This document shows, in pieces, positions 8,532 through 16,298 of a stretch of 64,000 nucleotides of DNA. Every line of letters begins with the position of its first letter. Within the stretch, counting starts at the first letter, position 1. Under the pieces are notes generated by a model. The model was not told the origin of the DNA, made no database searches, and was given only the letters and a program-made list of their open reading frames with translations. The DNA is taken from positions 496,001 to 560,000 of the forward strand of contig JAZUIY010000016.1 in assembly GCA_045642465.1 (NCBI GenBank), in the 5' to 3' direction. The translations under genes and the position numbers were made by a program. This DNA is from RUG420 sp045642465. GTDB lineage: Bacteria > Bacillota > Clostridia > Oscillospirales > Acutalibacteraceae.

Positions 8532-8772
8532 ATTCCATAGAAAATTTTTTCATGATGCAACTATCATTTAAAAAAATCTGATTGAATAGAAAATTTTGAA
8601 ACGATGAAGCACTCATGAAGAAAAAAAGTATTCAATGGAAAATTTATGAATGATGAAACAGTCGTGAAGGAAAAACTGATTGAATCAAAATATTTTAATT
8701 AGGTAAAGCATCATAAAAAGAAAATAGATTCAATAGAAAAAATGGATCTAATGGATGAGTCATGGAAGAAAA
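8532..8772. repeat. Degenerate 49-bp tandem repeat, five units
   Basis: Units start at 8532, 8581, 8630, 8679 and 8728 with an exact 49-bp period for the first four; the fifth is about 45 bp and a remnant (ATTGAATC) begins a sixth at 8773. Each opens with ATTSAATAG-like bases (ATTCCATAG, ATTGAATAG, ATTCAATGG, ATTGAATCA, ATTCAATAG), continues with AAAATTTT and has a central ATGA-N5-TCAT-type dyad followed by GAAGAAAAA. Units are diverged from one another. Function unknown: could be an array of protein-binding sites or old tandem duplication. Confidence 0.75.
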
Positions 8773-8870
8773 ATTGAATCAATCATTTATAAAGGGAAAT
8801 AAAGGTAAAATACCGGTAAAAACCAAAATACGTAGTATTAACCTTTATTTTCTTATTTTGACTCCTCTAT

Positions 8871-8898
8871 ATTATACAAAACATTTATTTTGTATAAT
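8871..8898. promoter_or_regulatory. Perfect inverted repeat, possibly operator or hairpin
   Basis: ATTATACAAAA and TTTTGTATAAT form 11-bp perfect arms around a CATTTA spacer. It is AT-rich and lacks a GC stem, so it is a poor terminator. Each arm also contains a -10-like TATAAT/ATTATA, so it could be a promoter/operator region. It lies between the terminator of the Pyr4-like gene B and the tandem repeats. Confidence 0.35.
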
Positions 8899-8908
8899 TA
8901 TATCAATT

Positions 8909-8947
8909 TAAAAATAAGTACATCGCCCACTGACGAACGATGTACTT
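8909..8947 (-). terminator. Terminator after Pyr4-like paralogue B
   Basis: Read on the minus strand, AAGTACATCG and CGATGTACTT form a 10-bp perfect stem around a 12-nt loop and are followed by ATTTTTAAA. It lies 20 bp after the stop of the gene at 8967. Confidence 0.8.
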
Positions 8948-8966
8948 AAATTCTTATAATACAGTT

Positions 8967-9803
8967 TTATGCTGCACGTTTCAGTGCAAATGGATTTCTG
9001 CCTTCTCTCTTGATGGCTCTGTAAAGAACGATGCAATAGAAAATATCCATTACAGTACAAGACATAATGAGAAGTTTCAAGAAAGACATCCACTGGAATG
9101 TTGCGCAGTCTGCAAAGGTCAATCCGTAGTACTGCATCATGACGAGACCGCCCAAGCAGCTCGGTGCCAAGGTACCCAGCATCTTGCAGATGGCAATACC
9201 CATGTTGACACCCTTGGTATCTCCCCTCTTGTAAAGCTGTGTAATGAACAGCAAGGAAATAAAGAAGTTCTGAAGATATGCAGAATAAATACCGTTTGGA
9301 TCGTGCCATTCATAGACAGCCATGAGTACGGCGCAGAAGGAAACGGCTACCTGCAAGAAGATGTAAATTGGGAAGAATTTTTCCGGTGCATGTGGCATAG
9401 CCAGTTTGTATTCATCCTTACCATACTTAATCTTCAGATACATCAGTATACAGTCAAATACAAACCAAAGAATATCATCAAAACGCTGTGAGAAGGTGTG
9501 TCCAACGGATACGCCCAATACACTGTCTGCGCTAAAGAATGGTTCTCCCATAAAACCGAAGATGAATTCCCAGGAAATGTTCAGGCCAAGTACGAACAGC
9601 GGCATACCACAGGTCTTATCTTTAAAGCCTCTGTAGATCAGCAGGATGTACGTAATGGTCCAGAAAATACCGGATGCCAAGGTCAGCCAGTCGTACAGAG
9701 GTACGCCTGCCGGGATGGCGATTGCTTCAAAGGAAATTGGTCCCAGTTCCGGATGAGTCGGACTGGTAACAACTGCCTCTTTGTAAAGCAGCAATGGATT
9801 CAT
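8967..9803 (-). CDS. Integral membrane protein resembling Pyr4/PaxB-type terpene cyclases (paralogue B)
   Basis: 278 residues, clearly homologous over its whole length to the protein at 5652-6497. Stretches around residues 40-85 and 170-198 are nearly identical, while the N-terminal 30 residues and the last segment differ. The same acidic pair is kept: Glu79 in NISWEFIF and Asp253 in CTVMDIFYCIVL. About seven membrane segments. Role proposed by analogy with fungal membrane-bound cyclases of meroterpenoid pathways; unproven. Start ATG 9803 behind AAAGGAGAAATG. It lies 29 bp downstream of the tocopherol-cyclase-like gene on the same strand and ends at a terminator, so the two form a bicistronic unit. 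It could instead be an uncharacterised membrane protein of another function. Confidence 0.6.
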   Translation of the reverse strand: MNPLLLYKEAVVTSPTHPELGPISFEAIAIPAGVPLYDWLTLASGIFWTITYILLIYRGFKDKTCGMPLFVLGLNISWEFIFGFMGEPFFSADSVLGVSVGHTFSQRFDDILWFVFDCILMYLKIKYGKDEYKLAMPHAPEKFFPIYIFLQVAVSFCAVLMAVYEWHDPNGIYSAYLQNFFISLLFITQLYKRGDTKGVNMGIAICKMLGTLAPSCLGGLVMMQYYGLTFADCATFQWMSFLKLLIMSCTVMDIFYCIVLYRAIKREGRNPFALKRAA

Positions 9804-9832
9804 AGTTTCATTTCTCCTTTATATTAAGTTTT

Positions 9833-10681
9833 TTATAAATGACGTCTTTCATAACCTACGTAGTCAGAGTGCAGGTTGAATTTTTCTTTGCCAAATTCAT
9901 AGTATTTGAAGTTGGCTTTGGCATTGTTGGATTCCTTCAGTTCTTCTTGCATGTTGCCTTCCTGAGCGGATACCAAACCACGGGTATCACCAAAGTCTTC
10001 AAATTCAACGACAAACTTTCTCCAAGGCAGCTGCCAAAGAGTAATCTTATCCTTCTTCAGGCTGGTCATTGCACCGAAATAAGTGGAGAGTCTCTTTTCT
10101 CTCTCCCCTTTCTGGTTGATGATAGCAATGGAGCCACGGAGTGGCAAGCCAAGAACCGGAACCTTAGCAACGCAAAGCAGGATTGCGGTCTGCTTCGGGT
10201 CGTCAAAGTTGTTGCACTGTACCCACATGTGTGCATCCGGGAATTCTTCGCCGGCATCACATTCATGGTAACCCCAGCCGCCGTTGAAGTCATAGAGTTC
10301 GCCTTCTACGTCAATGGTACCTTCTACTCTATGGCGAATAGAAATAACACTATGTCTATCCTGCAGTGGAAGCAGGCTGAGAACGCCCATAAAATCATAG
10401 GCAATTGGTGTTAAGTCGGTGAATTTTAGTTCGCCCTTAATACCAGGAAGGTCAATTTTCATACCGCCATCCCAGAATTCGGAGTTACCAATTTTGATAA
10501 CGTCTCCCATGTCTCCTTCCGGGAATTCAAAGTACCAGGACTTCTTGTCGGTAATAACCTGAATGTTGCCACCTTCTTCGGAAATACCAGGAATGATACC
10601 AAAGGTTTTCCCATTGTTATACATTTTGAAGTAATGTCCGTAGAACATGGTTTTATCTTTCTTACTAGTGAGTTTAGCCAT
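9833..10681 (-). CDS. Tocopherol-cyclase-like protein
   Basis: 282 residues, no signal peptide or membrane segment, predicted mostly beta. The block GGWGYHECDAGEEFP (134-148) followed by MWVQCNNF (152-159) matches the GYIEKDWGxSFPxxxIWxQxNxF signature that I know from the tocopherol cyclase / AttH-CrtC lipocalin-like superfamily. The early Trp and Gly-rich strands (SWYFEFPEGD, 48-57) also fit. Those enzymes close chromanol rings or hydrate polyprenyl chains. The substrate here is unknown; anaerobes do not make tocopherol, so a polyprenyl quinone or other prenyl lipid is a guess. Start ATG 10681 behind GAGGAGGTAAAAAATTT. It is the first gene of an operon with Pyr4-like paralogue B. Confidence 0.65.
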   Translation of the reverse strand: MAKLTSKKDKTMFYGHYFKMYNNGKTFGIIPGISEEGGNIQVITDKKSWYFEFPEGDMGDVIKIGNSEFWDGGMKIDLPGIKGELKFTDLTPIAYDFMGVLSLLPLQDRHSVISIRHRVEGTIDVEGELYDFNGGWGYHECDAGEEFPDAHMWVQCNNFDDPKQTAILLCVAKVPVLGLPLRGSIAIINQKGEREKRLSTYFGAMTSLKKDKITLWQLPWRKFVVEFEDFGDTRGLVSAQEGNMQEELKESNNAKANFKYYEFGKEKFNLHSDYVGYERRHL

Positions 10682-10769
10682 AAATTTTTTACCTCCTCAA
10701 AATTATGGTTGCATTACAGTAAGCTTTTTCTTTTCTAATATACTACAAAATGGGTAAGTTATTCTTAAC

Positions 10770-10803
10770 AAAAAAAGCACCTTGTATTGTTACAAAGTGC
10801 TTT
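10770..10803 (-). terminator. Terminator after the ANTAR regulator gene
   Basis: AAAGCACCTTGTA and TACAAAGTGCTTT form a 13-bp stem with a single mismatch and a 4-nt loop. A run of T follows on the minus strand. It begins two bases after the stop codon of the gene at 10805. Confidence 0.88.
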
Positions 10804-10804
10804 T

Positions 10805-11386
10805 TCACATTAGATTTTGGAGGATTTTCTTTGCGATATCCACCTTTTTACTGCCGGAATCCATGGCAGTTTTTGTTAAGTGCTTATGTGCTTCGTCTTC
10901 CGTCATAGAATACCGATCCATTAATAGGCCTTTTGCCTGATTAATGATTCGGATTTCTTCCATTTTCTTCTCTAAGGATTCGGTTTTTTGTTCCAAGACT
11001 TTCATTCTGGCCCGGGTTGCTGCCAGCAGGCGCATACAATGAAGTACCTGTGCCGGCGGACAAGGCCGTGACATGGTAAGAACCCCGTAATCCTCTACCC
11101 CTTCCGTAACGTGCTCATAGGCCTCCGTAGGCACTAAGAGAAGGACAGCTACGTTAAACTGTTCTGTTAGCGTTATGGCAAGGTCGGTTCCGAATTCGTC
11201 GGTGAGCGGTGCATTAATAACCACAATGTCATATGAGCGGTAAATGAGTTCTCGTTTGGCTTCTGCAGCACTACTCACCGTGTCCGGTTTGGTAAAAGCG
11301 GTATTGGGAAGAATCTGGTTTAAGAAGACAGAAACTTTATCCGTTCTGCTGATGCAGAGCACACTGGATTTCGTTTCGCTTCTCAT
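10805..11386 (-). CDS. ANTAR-domain response regulator
   Basis: 193 residues. The N-terminal ~115 residues have a receiver-like alpha/beta pattern (SVLCISRTDKVSVFL, then YDIVVINAPLTDEFG), but there is no canonical DD-D-K phosphorylation site; it is a degenerate receiver. A coiled linker (EQKTESLEKKMEEI) leads into the C-terminal ANTAR RNA-binding domain at about 140-190 (INQAKGLLMDRYSMTEDEAHKHL). ANTAR proteins bind paired hexaloop hairpins and prevent transcription termination. It begins 9 bp after the glnA stop and is thus co-transcribed with glutamine synthetase. A role in nitrogen control is an inference from that pairing. I did not find an obvious tandem hexaloop leader in front of glnA. 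Confidence 0.9.
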   Translation of the reverse strand: MRSETKSSVLCISRTDKVSVFLNQILPNTAFTKPDTVSSAAEAKRELIYRSYDIVVINAPLTDEFGTDLAITLTEQFNVAVLLLVPTEAYEHVTEGVEDYGVLTMSRPCPPAQVLHCMRLLAATRARMKVLEQKTESLEKKMEEIRIINQAKGLLMDRYSMTEDEAHKHLTKTAMDSGSKKVDIAKKILQNLM

Positions 11387-11395
11387 GGTTCCTCC

Positions 11396-12598
11396 TTATT
11401 TCAAATAAGGGGAACTTTCCCCGAAAATGGCTTTGATGAATGGGCTGTTCTTTGCAATATCCTTTGCTGCATCAACCGTGGTCGGCAGTTTCTTATATTG
11501 TCCCTCTGCCCCATTCTGGGCGTTGGCAGCCAAATCCACATTGGTAGCTTCTTCTAACTGCAAACCCTGTTCTACGCCGTCTAAGCCAGCATAAATTAGC
11601 AATGCGTAGGCAACGTATGGATTACAAAGGTTATCCGGGCTTCTCAGTTTGAAATGCTTCCGTTCTTCACTGGTATAAGGCATTTGTAATAACTGATTCC
11701 GGTTTTCCTTGGACCAGGAAATATAGATTGGCGCTCTCTTTTCCCCGAACCGTTTATAGGACTCTTCGGCAGGGTTCAAAAAAGCGGTCAGTTCTTCAAT
11801 ATGAAGGAGAATACCGGCCATAAAGGAATCCATGCAGTCCTCATTCTTCAAAGATTTAATGGAAACGTTAATGTGCATACCATTGCCGGAATGTTCTTTA
11901 AATGGTTTTGGTCCGAAGTCGGCGTAAAGACCGTATCGCATAGCAATGGTTTTTACCACACTTTGGAAGGTAATGGCGTTTTCGGCAGAGGTCAAGGCGT
12001 CAGCATATTTGAAGTTGACTTGATGCTGGGACGGGCCTCTTTCGTGGTGGGAAGACTCCGGAATTATGCCCATATCATAAAGGGTGAAGCAAATTTCTCT
12101 GCGGACGTTTTCCCCTTTATCTTCCGGTGCAATATCCAAATATCCGGCGTGGTCAAACGGTTCCTTGGTTGGGTTTCCGTCTTCGTCAGTCTTCAGCAGA
12201 TAGAATTCCGATTCATTGGAGAAGTAGCAGGTAATGCCCATGTCCTCCCCTTTTTGAATGGCCTGCTTTAACAGGTATCTGCCGTCCATTTCAAACGGTG
12301 TGCCATCCGGGTAGGTAATGTCACAGAACATGCGGACCACGCGGCCGTTGGATGGTCTCCAAGGAAGTAAGGAAAGGGTTGCAGGATCCGGGTGCAGGAA
12401 CAAGTTGGATGCCACATATTCTTCAAAACCTTCTACGTTAATAGTTTCAAATGGAATCCCTTCCTCGAATGCGCGATTCAGTTCTCCCGGCATAATGGCC
12501 AGGTTTTTCTGTTTTCCGGTTACATCACAGAAGGCAAGACGAATGAATTTTACGTCTTCTTCCAAGCAGTAAGTTAACACGTCTTCTTTGGTGTACAT
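11396..12598 (-). CDS. glnA: Glutamine synthetase, type I family (short form)
   Basis: ATP-dependent amidation of glutamate. 400 residues, shorter than the usual ~440-470 of GSI. Metal and substrate blocks are present: NESEFYLL, HHERGPSQHQ, SGNGMHINVS, and the ATP/glutamate block around KRFGEKRAPIYISW; the late NPYVAYALLIYAG is also typical. There is no obvious C-terminal adenylylation Tyr loop, which fits a non-adenylylated Gram-positive enzyme. The start ATG at 12598 is preferred over an upstream in-frame GTG/ATG-like codon inside radA because AAGGAGGGC lies 5 nt before it. It is 10 bp after radA and 9 bp before the ANTAR gene. Confidence 0.92.
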   Translation of the reverse strand: MYTKEDVLTYCLEEDVKFIRLAFCDVTGKQKNLAIMPGELNRAFEEGIPFETINVEGFEEYVASNLFLHPDPATLSLLPWRPSNGRVVRMFCDITYPDGTPFEMDGRYLLKQAIQKGEDMGITCYFSNESEFYLLKTDEDGNPTKEPFDHAGYLDIAPEDKGENVRREICFTLYDMGIIPESSHHERGPSQHQVNFKYADALTSAENAITFQSVVKTIAMRYGLYADFGPKPFKEHSGNGMHINVSIKSLKNEDCMDSFMAGILLHIEELTAFLNPAEESYKRFGEKRAPIYISWSKENRNQLLQMPYTSEERKHFKLRSPDNLCNPYVAYALLIYAGLDGVEQGLQLEEATNVDLAANAQNGAEGQYKKLPTTVDAAKDIAKNSPFIKAIFGESSPYLK

Positions 12599-12608
12599 AA
12601 TGCCCTCC

Positions 12609-13985
12609 TTAAATTGCAGCTTCAAATGCTTCACTAATATATTTGACGCCTACAATTTCTATGGCGCTGAATAAATCTTTCGGTAAATGTTTCAAATTGT
12701 CTTTTGGAATAATGACCTTGGAAAAGCCTAAGCGGGCGGCTTCCCGAATGCGCTGTTCACAGAACCCCACGCTGCGGATTTCACCGGCCAAGCCAATTTC
12801 ACCGAAGGCCAAAACATCTTGTCTTACCACTTCGTTTTTGAGACTGGATACCAAAGCCAAGGCCACGGATAAGTCAGAAGCAGGTTCATTGAGTTTCAGT
12901 CCTCCAATGACGTTGATATAAACGTCCATATTGGAAAAGTAATATCCGCCCCGTTTTTCAAGTACGGCCAGTATCATATTAATGCGGTTAAAATCAAAGC
13001 CGTTGCACATACGTCTTGGGTTGCCAAAACCAGTAGCGGTGGCCAAGCCTTGGACTTCGGCCATGATTGGTCTGGAGCCTTCCATGATGCAGGCTACACA
13101 AGAACCAGAAGAGTTTTCCGGTCTGCCGGAAAGCATCATCATGCTAGGGTTCTCTACTTGCCGCAGGCCCCGGTCCATCATTTCAAAGACACCAATCTCA
13201 TTGGTGGATCCAAAACGGTTTTTAGCGGCTCTCAGGATTCTATAGGACAGGTTCTGCTCCCCTTCAAAGTAAAGAACCGTATCTACAATATGTTCTAATA
13301 CTTTTGGGCCGGCAATATTACCATCTTTATTGACATGGCCAACCACAATAATTGGAATGTTCATGTCTTTGCAGGCTCTGGTTAACCAGTTGGTACATTC
13401 TCTAACCTGGGTAATGCTGCCGCTAGAGGAACTGAGTTCTGTTAAGTTCATGGTTTGAATGGAGTCAATAATGACAATATCAGGAGATTCCGTACGCATG
13501 GTTTCTGTAATGATTTCTACGTCGGTTTCTGCCATGACAGATAAGTTTTCTGAGTTGACACCTAAGCGGTCTGCACGGAGTTTAATCTGATGTGGGCTTT
13601 CTTCACCGGATACATATAATACCTTTTGGGTTTCTCCAAAGGTTTGGCAGACCTGTAACAAAATGGTGGATTTTCCGATACCAGGGTCACCACAGAGCAG
13701 GACAATAGAGCCCTTGACCAATCCGCCGCCAAGAACCCGATCAAATTCAGAAAGTCCGGTTTGATACCGGTGTTCCCCTTCTGCTTTGATATCATTCATC
13801 TTTTGTACAAGACCCCGTTTGGAGGTGCCAATGGGACCATTGGTTTTGATGGAAGCCGGTTCACTTTTGCGAATCTCTTCCTCCATGGTGTCCCATTCCC
13901 CACATTTCGGGCACTTGCCGTACCACTTTGGGTTTTCATATCCACAGGAATTGCAAACATATACGGATTTTAATTTACCTGCCAT
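12609..13985 (-). CDS. radA: DNA repair protein RadA (Sms)
   Basis: RecA-like ATPase/helicase that promotes branch migration in homologous recombination. 458 residues: N-terminal C4 zinc finger (Cys11, Cys14, Cys25, Cys28), Walker A GDPGIGKST at 99-107, the RadA-specific KNRFG motif in RAAKNRFGSTNEIG, and the C-terminal Lon-protease-like domain (about 330-458). Start ATG 13985 after GAAGGAGATCACCA. It heads an unusual radA-glnA-ANTAR gene string with gaps of about 10 bp. Confidence 0.97.
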   Translation of the reverse strand: MAGKLKSVYVCNSCGYENPKWYGKCPKCGEWDTMEEEIRKSEPASIKTNGPIGTSKRGLVQKMNDIKAEGEHRYQTGLSEFDRVLGGGLVKGSIVLLCGDPGIGKSTILLQVCQTFGETQKVLYVSGEESPHQIKLRADRLGVNSENLSVMAETDVEIITETMRTESPDIVIIDSIQTMNLTELSSSSGSITQVRECTNWLTRACKDMNIPIIVVGHVNKDGNIAGPKVLEHIVDTVLYFEGEQNLSYRILRAAKNRFGSTNEIGVFEMMDRGLRQVENPSMMMLSGRPENSSGSCVACIMEGSRPIMAEVQGLATATGFGNPRRMCNGFDFNRINMILAVLEKRGGYYFSNMDVYINVIGGLKLNEPASDLSVALALVSSLKNEVVRQDVLAFGEIGLAGEIRSVGFCEQRIREAARLGFSKVIIPKDNLKHLPKDLFSAIEIVGVKYISEAFEAAI

Positions 13986-14002
13986 TGGTGATCTCCTTCA
14001 TA

Positions 14003-14039
14003 AAAAAATAAGAGAAGCAAATCATAGAATTTGCTTCTC
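14003..14039 (-). terminator. Terminator after the lipid kinase gene
   Basis: GAGAAGCAAAT and ATTTGCTTCTC give an 11-bp perfect stem with loop CATAGA. On the minus strand it is followed by TTATTTTTTT. It separates the lipid kinase gene from radA. Confidence 0.9.
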
Positions 14040-14057
14040 CCATTATACATGAAATAA

Positions 14058-15128
14058 TTACTTTCTGTACTTCCAGTTTACAAGAATGTTATAAGGGTCG
14101 TACTTGGTAAGGATGGTCTTCAGAGGTTCCTTGTTGAACTTAGTCTGCTGAATTTCGAAGGACAATTTGCCGGATTCTCTGTCAGCAAAGTAAGTAGAAT
14201 TCTTCGGAATTACGAAGGTAAGACCGTCTTCAATCAGTTCCATTTCAAGAGCGTCTACTCTCTGGCATTCACCGTCTACGTTAATAGCACGCTTTTTCTT
14301 GATAGGACGGTTGTCAACAATCTTAACGTGCTTACCACGAACGATTTCGAACTGTGGGCGCTTCCAGTGGTCACCCTTGGTCTGCCAGTTGATGAGACCA
14401 ACTTTGAAGAGGATTGGCCAAGAAGCGGTTCTTCTCCAAGTGATAACGTCAAGGAGATGGTCCTGAGGATCAGCGAATGGAGCTACGTGGATACCGGAGC
14501 CATACCACTGAGAGTTACAAGCTACACAGAAAGCAACTGGACCGTAATCCATCTTCTGTCCATCAATTTCAATGTCGAAATCAAACTTAACGCGGGTAAT
14601 CATGCAGTAGAGACCTGCAAGCAGATAGGTCTTATGACCAACTGCGCTGGTACCGGACTTCATACGGCCCTGTTCGAGACAAGCTTCTGCGTCAAAGCCC
14701 ATGGAAGCCTGGTTGATTGCATATTCAACGCCGTTTTCATGAGTACATTTAATGGCGTCAACTTTAATAGGAGTACCGTTGATGAGGCCTTCTACGTCTA
14801 AGAACATCTGCTGGTCACCAAAGAGACGAATCCAGTCATTACCGGAGCCCTTAGGAACAACAGTAATTTCAGCATTGTCGTAACCAATTGCACCATTCAG
14901 TACTTCGTAAAGAGTACCGTCACCGCCGACACCATAGAAACGAGCTTTTTCTCCGTTAGAAGCTTCAAGAGTTTCTCTTACGAAACGAGTAGCGTCGCCT
15001 GCACATTTGGTTTCATAGATTTCGTAGTCAACACCGGTCTTTTTAAGAGCTGGCTTAATGTAGTCATTCATTACGTCAAACGGTACATTCTTACCGGATA
15101 CCGGGTTGATGATGAAATAATGTTTCAT
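14058..15128 (-). CDS. Diacylglycerol kinase family lipid kinase
   Basis: ATP-dependent phosphorylation of diacylglycerol or a related lipid, likely at the membrane surface. 356 residues. Family features: N-terminal INPVSGK (7-13), the nucleotide-binding VGGDGTLYEVLNG near residues 67-79, and the PKGSGNDWIRLFGD block around 92-105. A C-terminal beta-rich domain follows (DGECQRVDALEMELI). No membrane segment is seen. It is longer than the ~300-residue DgkB/YegS proteins, with an extra ~50-residue tail of unknown role. Start 15128 after GAGGAGAAAGCT. The true lipid substrate cannot be read from sequence. Confidence 0.87.
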   Translation of the reverse strand: MKHYFIINPVSGKNVPFDVMNDYIKPALKKTGVDYEIYETKCAGDATRFVRETLEASNGEKARFYGVGGDGTLYEVLNGAIGYDNAEITVVPKGSGNDWIRLFGDQQMFLDVEGLINGTPIKVDAIKCTHENGVEYAINQASMGFDAEACLEQGRMKSGTSAVGHKTYLLAGLYCMITRVKFDFDIEIDGQKMDYGPVAFCVACNSQWYGSGIHVAPFADPQDHLLDVITWRRTASWPILFKVGLINWQTKGDHWKRPQFEIVRGKHVKIVDNRPIKKKRAINVDGECQRVDALEMELIEDGLTFVIPKNSTYFADRESGKLSFEIQQTKFNKEPLKTILTKYDPYNILVNWKYRK

Positions 15129-15151
15129 AGCTTTCTCCTCTTTTATTTCAA

Positions 15152-16267
15152 TTATTTAAAGTACATGTAATATTGGCATTTAATCATGCCGTTATAAAGC
15201 TTTCTCCGTTTATCAGCTTTGCGGCCGAAGATTGCTTCAAAATCCTCAGTTGGACAAATTACATTATACGCCCAACCACGTTCCTTGACAAATTTCTGAC
15301 CCAAAATTTTATACAAATTTTCGGCTTCTTTTTGTTCAAGTAAACGTTCCCCATAAGGAGGATTTACAATGACTGTCCCACGGTCAGACTGTTTTTCCCA
15401 GTCTTTAATATCCTTTACTTCAAAGGTGATCCGTTTGTCTACCCCTGCCCTTCTGGCATTCTCTTTGGCAATGTCAATGGTGGCCGGGTCAATGTCGGAT
15501 CCAAAGGCCTGGAAGCTGCAGTCAAAGTCAATTAAGTCCATGGCTCTGGTGCGCTCCTGAGCCCAGACAGTAGCTGGGATTTGGGCAAAGTTCTCGGCAG
15601 AGAACTTGCGGTGGATGCCCGGTGCAATGTTCAAGGCTTGCAGGGCACCTTCTATGAGAATGGTGCCGGAACCGCACATAGGATCATACAGGGTATGATA
15701 CGGGCGGAGCCTTGCCAGATTGCACAGAGACGCAGCTAATGTCTCTTTCATAGGAGCGCCATTGGCCTGCAGACGGTATCCGCGCTTATGCAGCCCGGTA
15801 CCGGTGGTATCAATTAACAGGGATACCTGGTTCTTCATAATGGAAAACTGGATTTGATATGTGGTTCCGGTTTCCAAGAACCAGTCCTGATGGTATTTGG
15901 TTTTCAGCCGTTCTACTACAGCCTTTTTGATGATGGACTGACAGTCAGAAACGGAAAAGAGCTGGGAGTTGAGAGAATACCCTTTTACCGGGAAGGCATC
16001 TTCTTTGCCAATCCAAAGTTCCCATGGAAGGGCTTTGGTTCCCTGGAACAGTTCTTCAAAGGTCAGGGCTTGAAAGGTGCCCACTAAAATTTGAATGCGT
16101 TCTGCATAACGGCAGCAGATGTTGGCTCTTGCAAGAATGGTTTCATCCCCGCTAAAGAGCACTCTAGCGTTTTCTGCCTGTACATCCTCTGCCCCCAGGT
16201 CTTTCAACTCGTTTGCAATTAAGGATTCCAGCCCAATGAGGCAAGGAACCACAAAGTTCATGTACAT
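15152..16267 (-). CDS. THUMP-domain class I SAM-dependent rRNA methyltransferase (RlmL/YpsC-like)
   Basis: Probably modifies a guanine of 23S rRNA at N2. 371 residues: N-terminal ferredoxin-like plus THUMP region (about 1-155), then a Rossmann methyltransferase domain with MCGSGTILIEGAL (SAM-binding motif I) near 196 and catalytic motif IV NPPYGERL near 300. The length equals the N-terminal unit of E. coli RlmL without the fused RlmK, as is normal in Bacillota (YpsC). Start ATG 16267 after AAGGAAAATCT. It is 31 bp downstream of the fumarase subunit gene. Confidence 0.9.
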   Translation of the reverse strand: MYMNFVVPCLIGLESLIANELKDLGAEDVQAENARVLFSGDETILARANICCRYAERIQILVGTFQALTFEELFQGTKALPWELWIGKEDAFPVKGYSLNSQLFSVSDCQSIIKKAVVERLKTKYHQDWFLETGTTYQIQFSIMKNQVSLLIDTTGTGLHKRGYRLQANGAPMKETLAASLCNLARLRPYHTLYDPMCGSGTILIEGALQALNIAPGIHRKFSAENFAQIPATVWAQERTRAMDLIDFDCSFQAFGSDIDPATIDIAKENARRAGVDKRITFEVKDIKDWEKQSDRGTVIVNPPYGERLLEQKEAENLYKILGQKFVKERGWAYNVICPTEDFEAIFGRKADKRRKLYNGMIKCQYYMYFK

Positions 16268-16298
16268 AGATTTTCCTTAAAGTAAAAGTAGTACCGGA

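Larger units (their letters stand above)
8303..8966. other. 664-bp AT-rich non-coding region
   Basis: No gene is visible in any frame. It holds, in order, the ribosome site and palindromic operator of the TetR gene, a very AT-rich stretch, a five-unit 49-bp degenerate tandem repeat (8532-8772), a perfect 11-bp-arm dyad (8871-8898) and the terminator of the Pyr4-like paralogue B. The repeat unit length is not a multiple of three and carries stops in all frames, so it is not a decayed coding repeat. Confidence 0.7.

Noticed and set aside
8532..8772. CRISPR-like array
   Set aside because: The units have an even 49-bp period but diverge along their whole length. There is no constant repeat alternating with unique spacers and no cas gene nearby.
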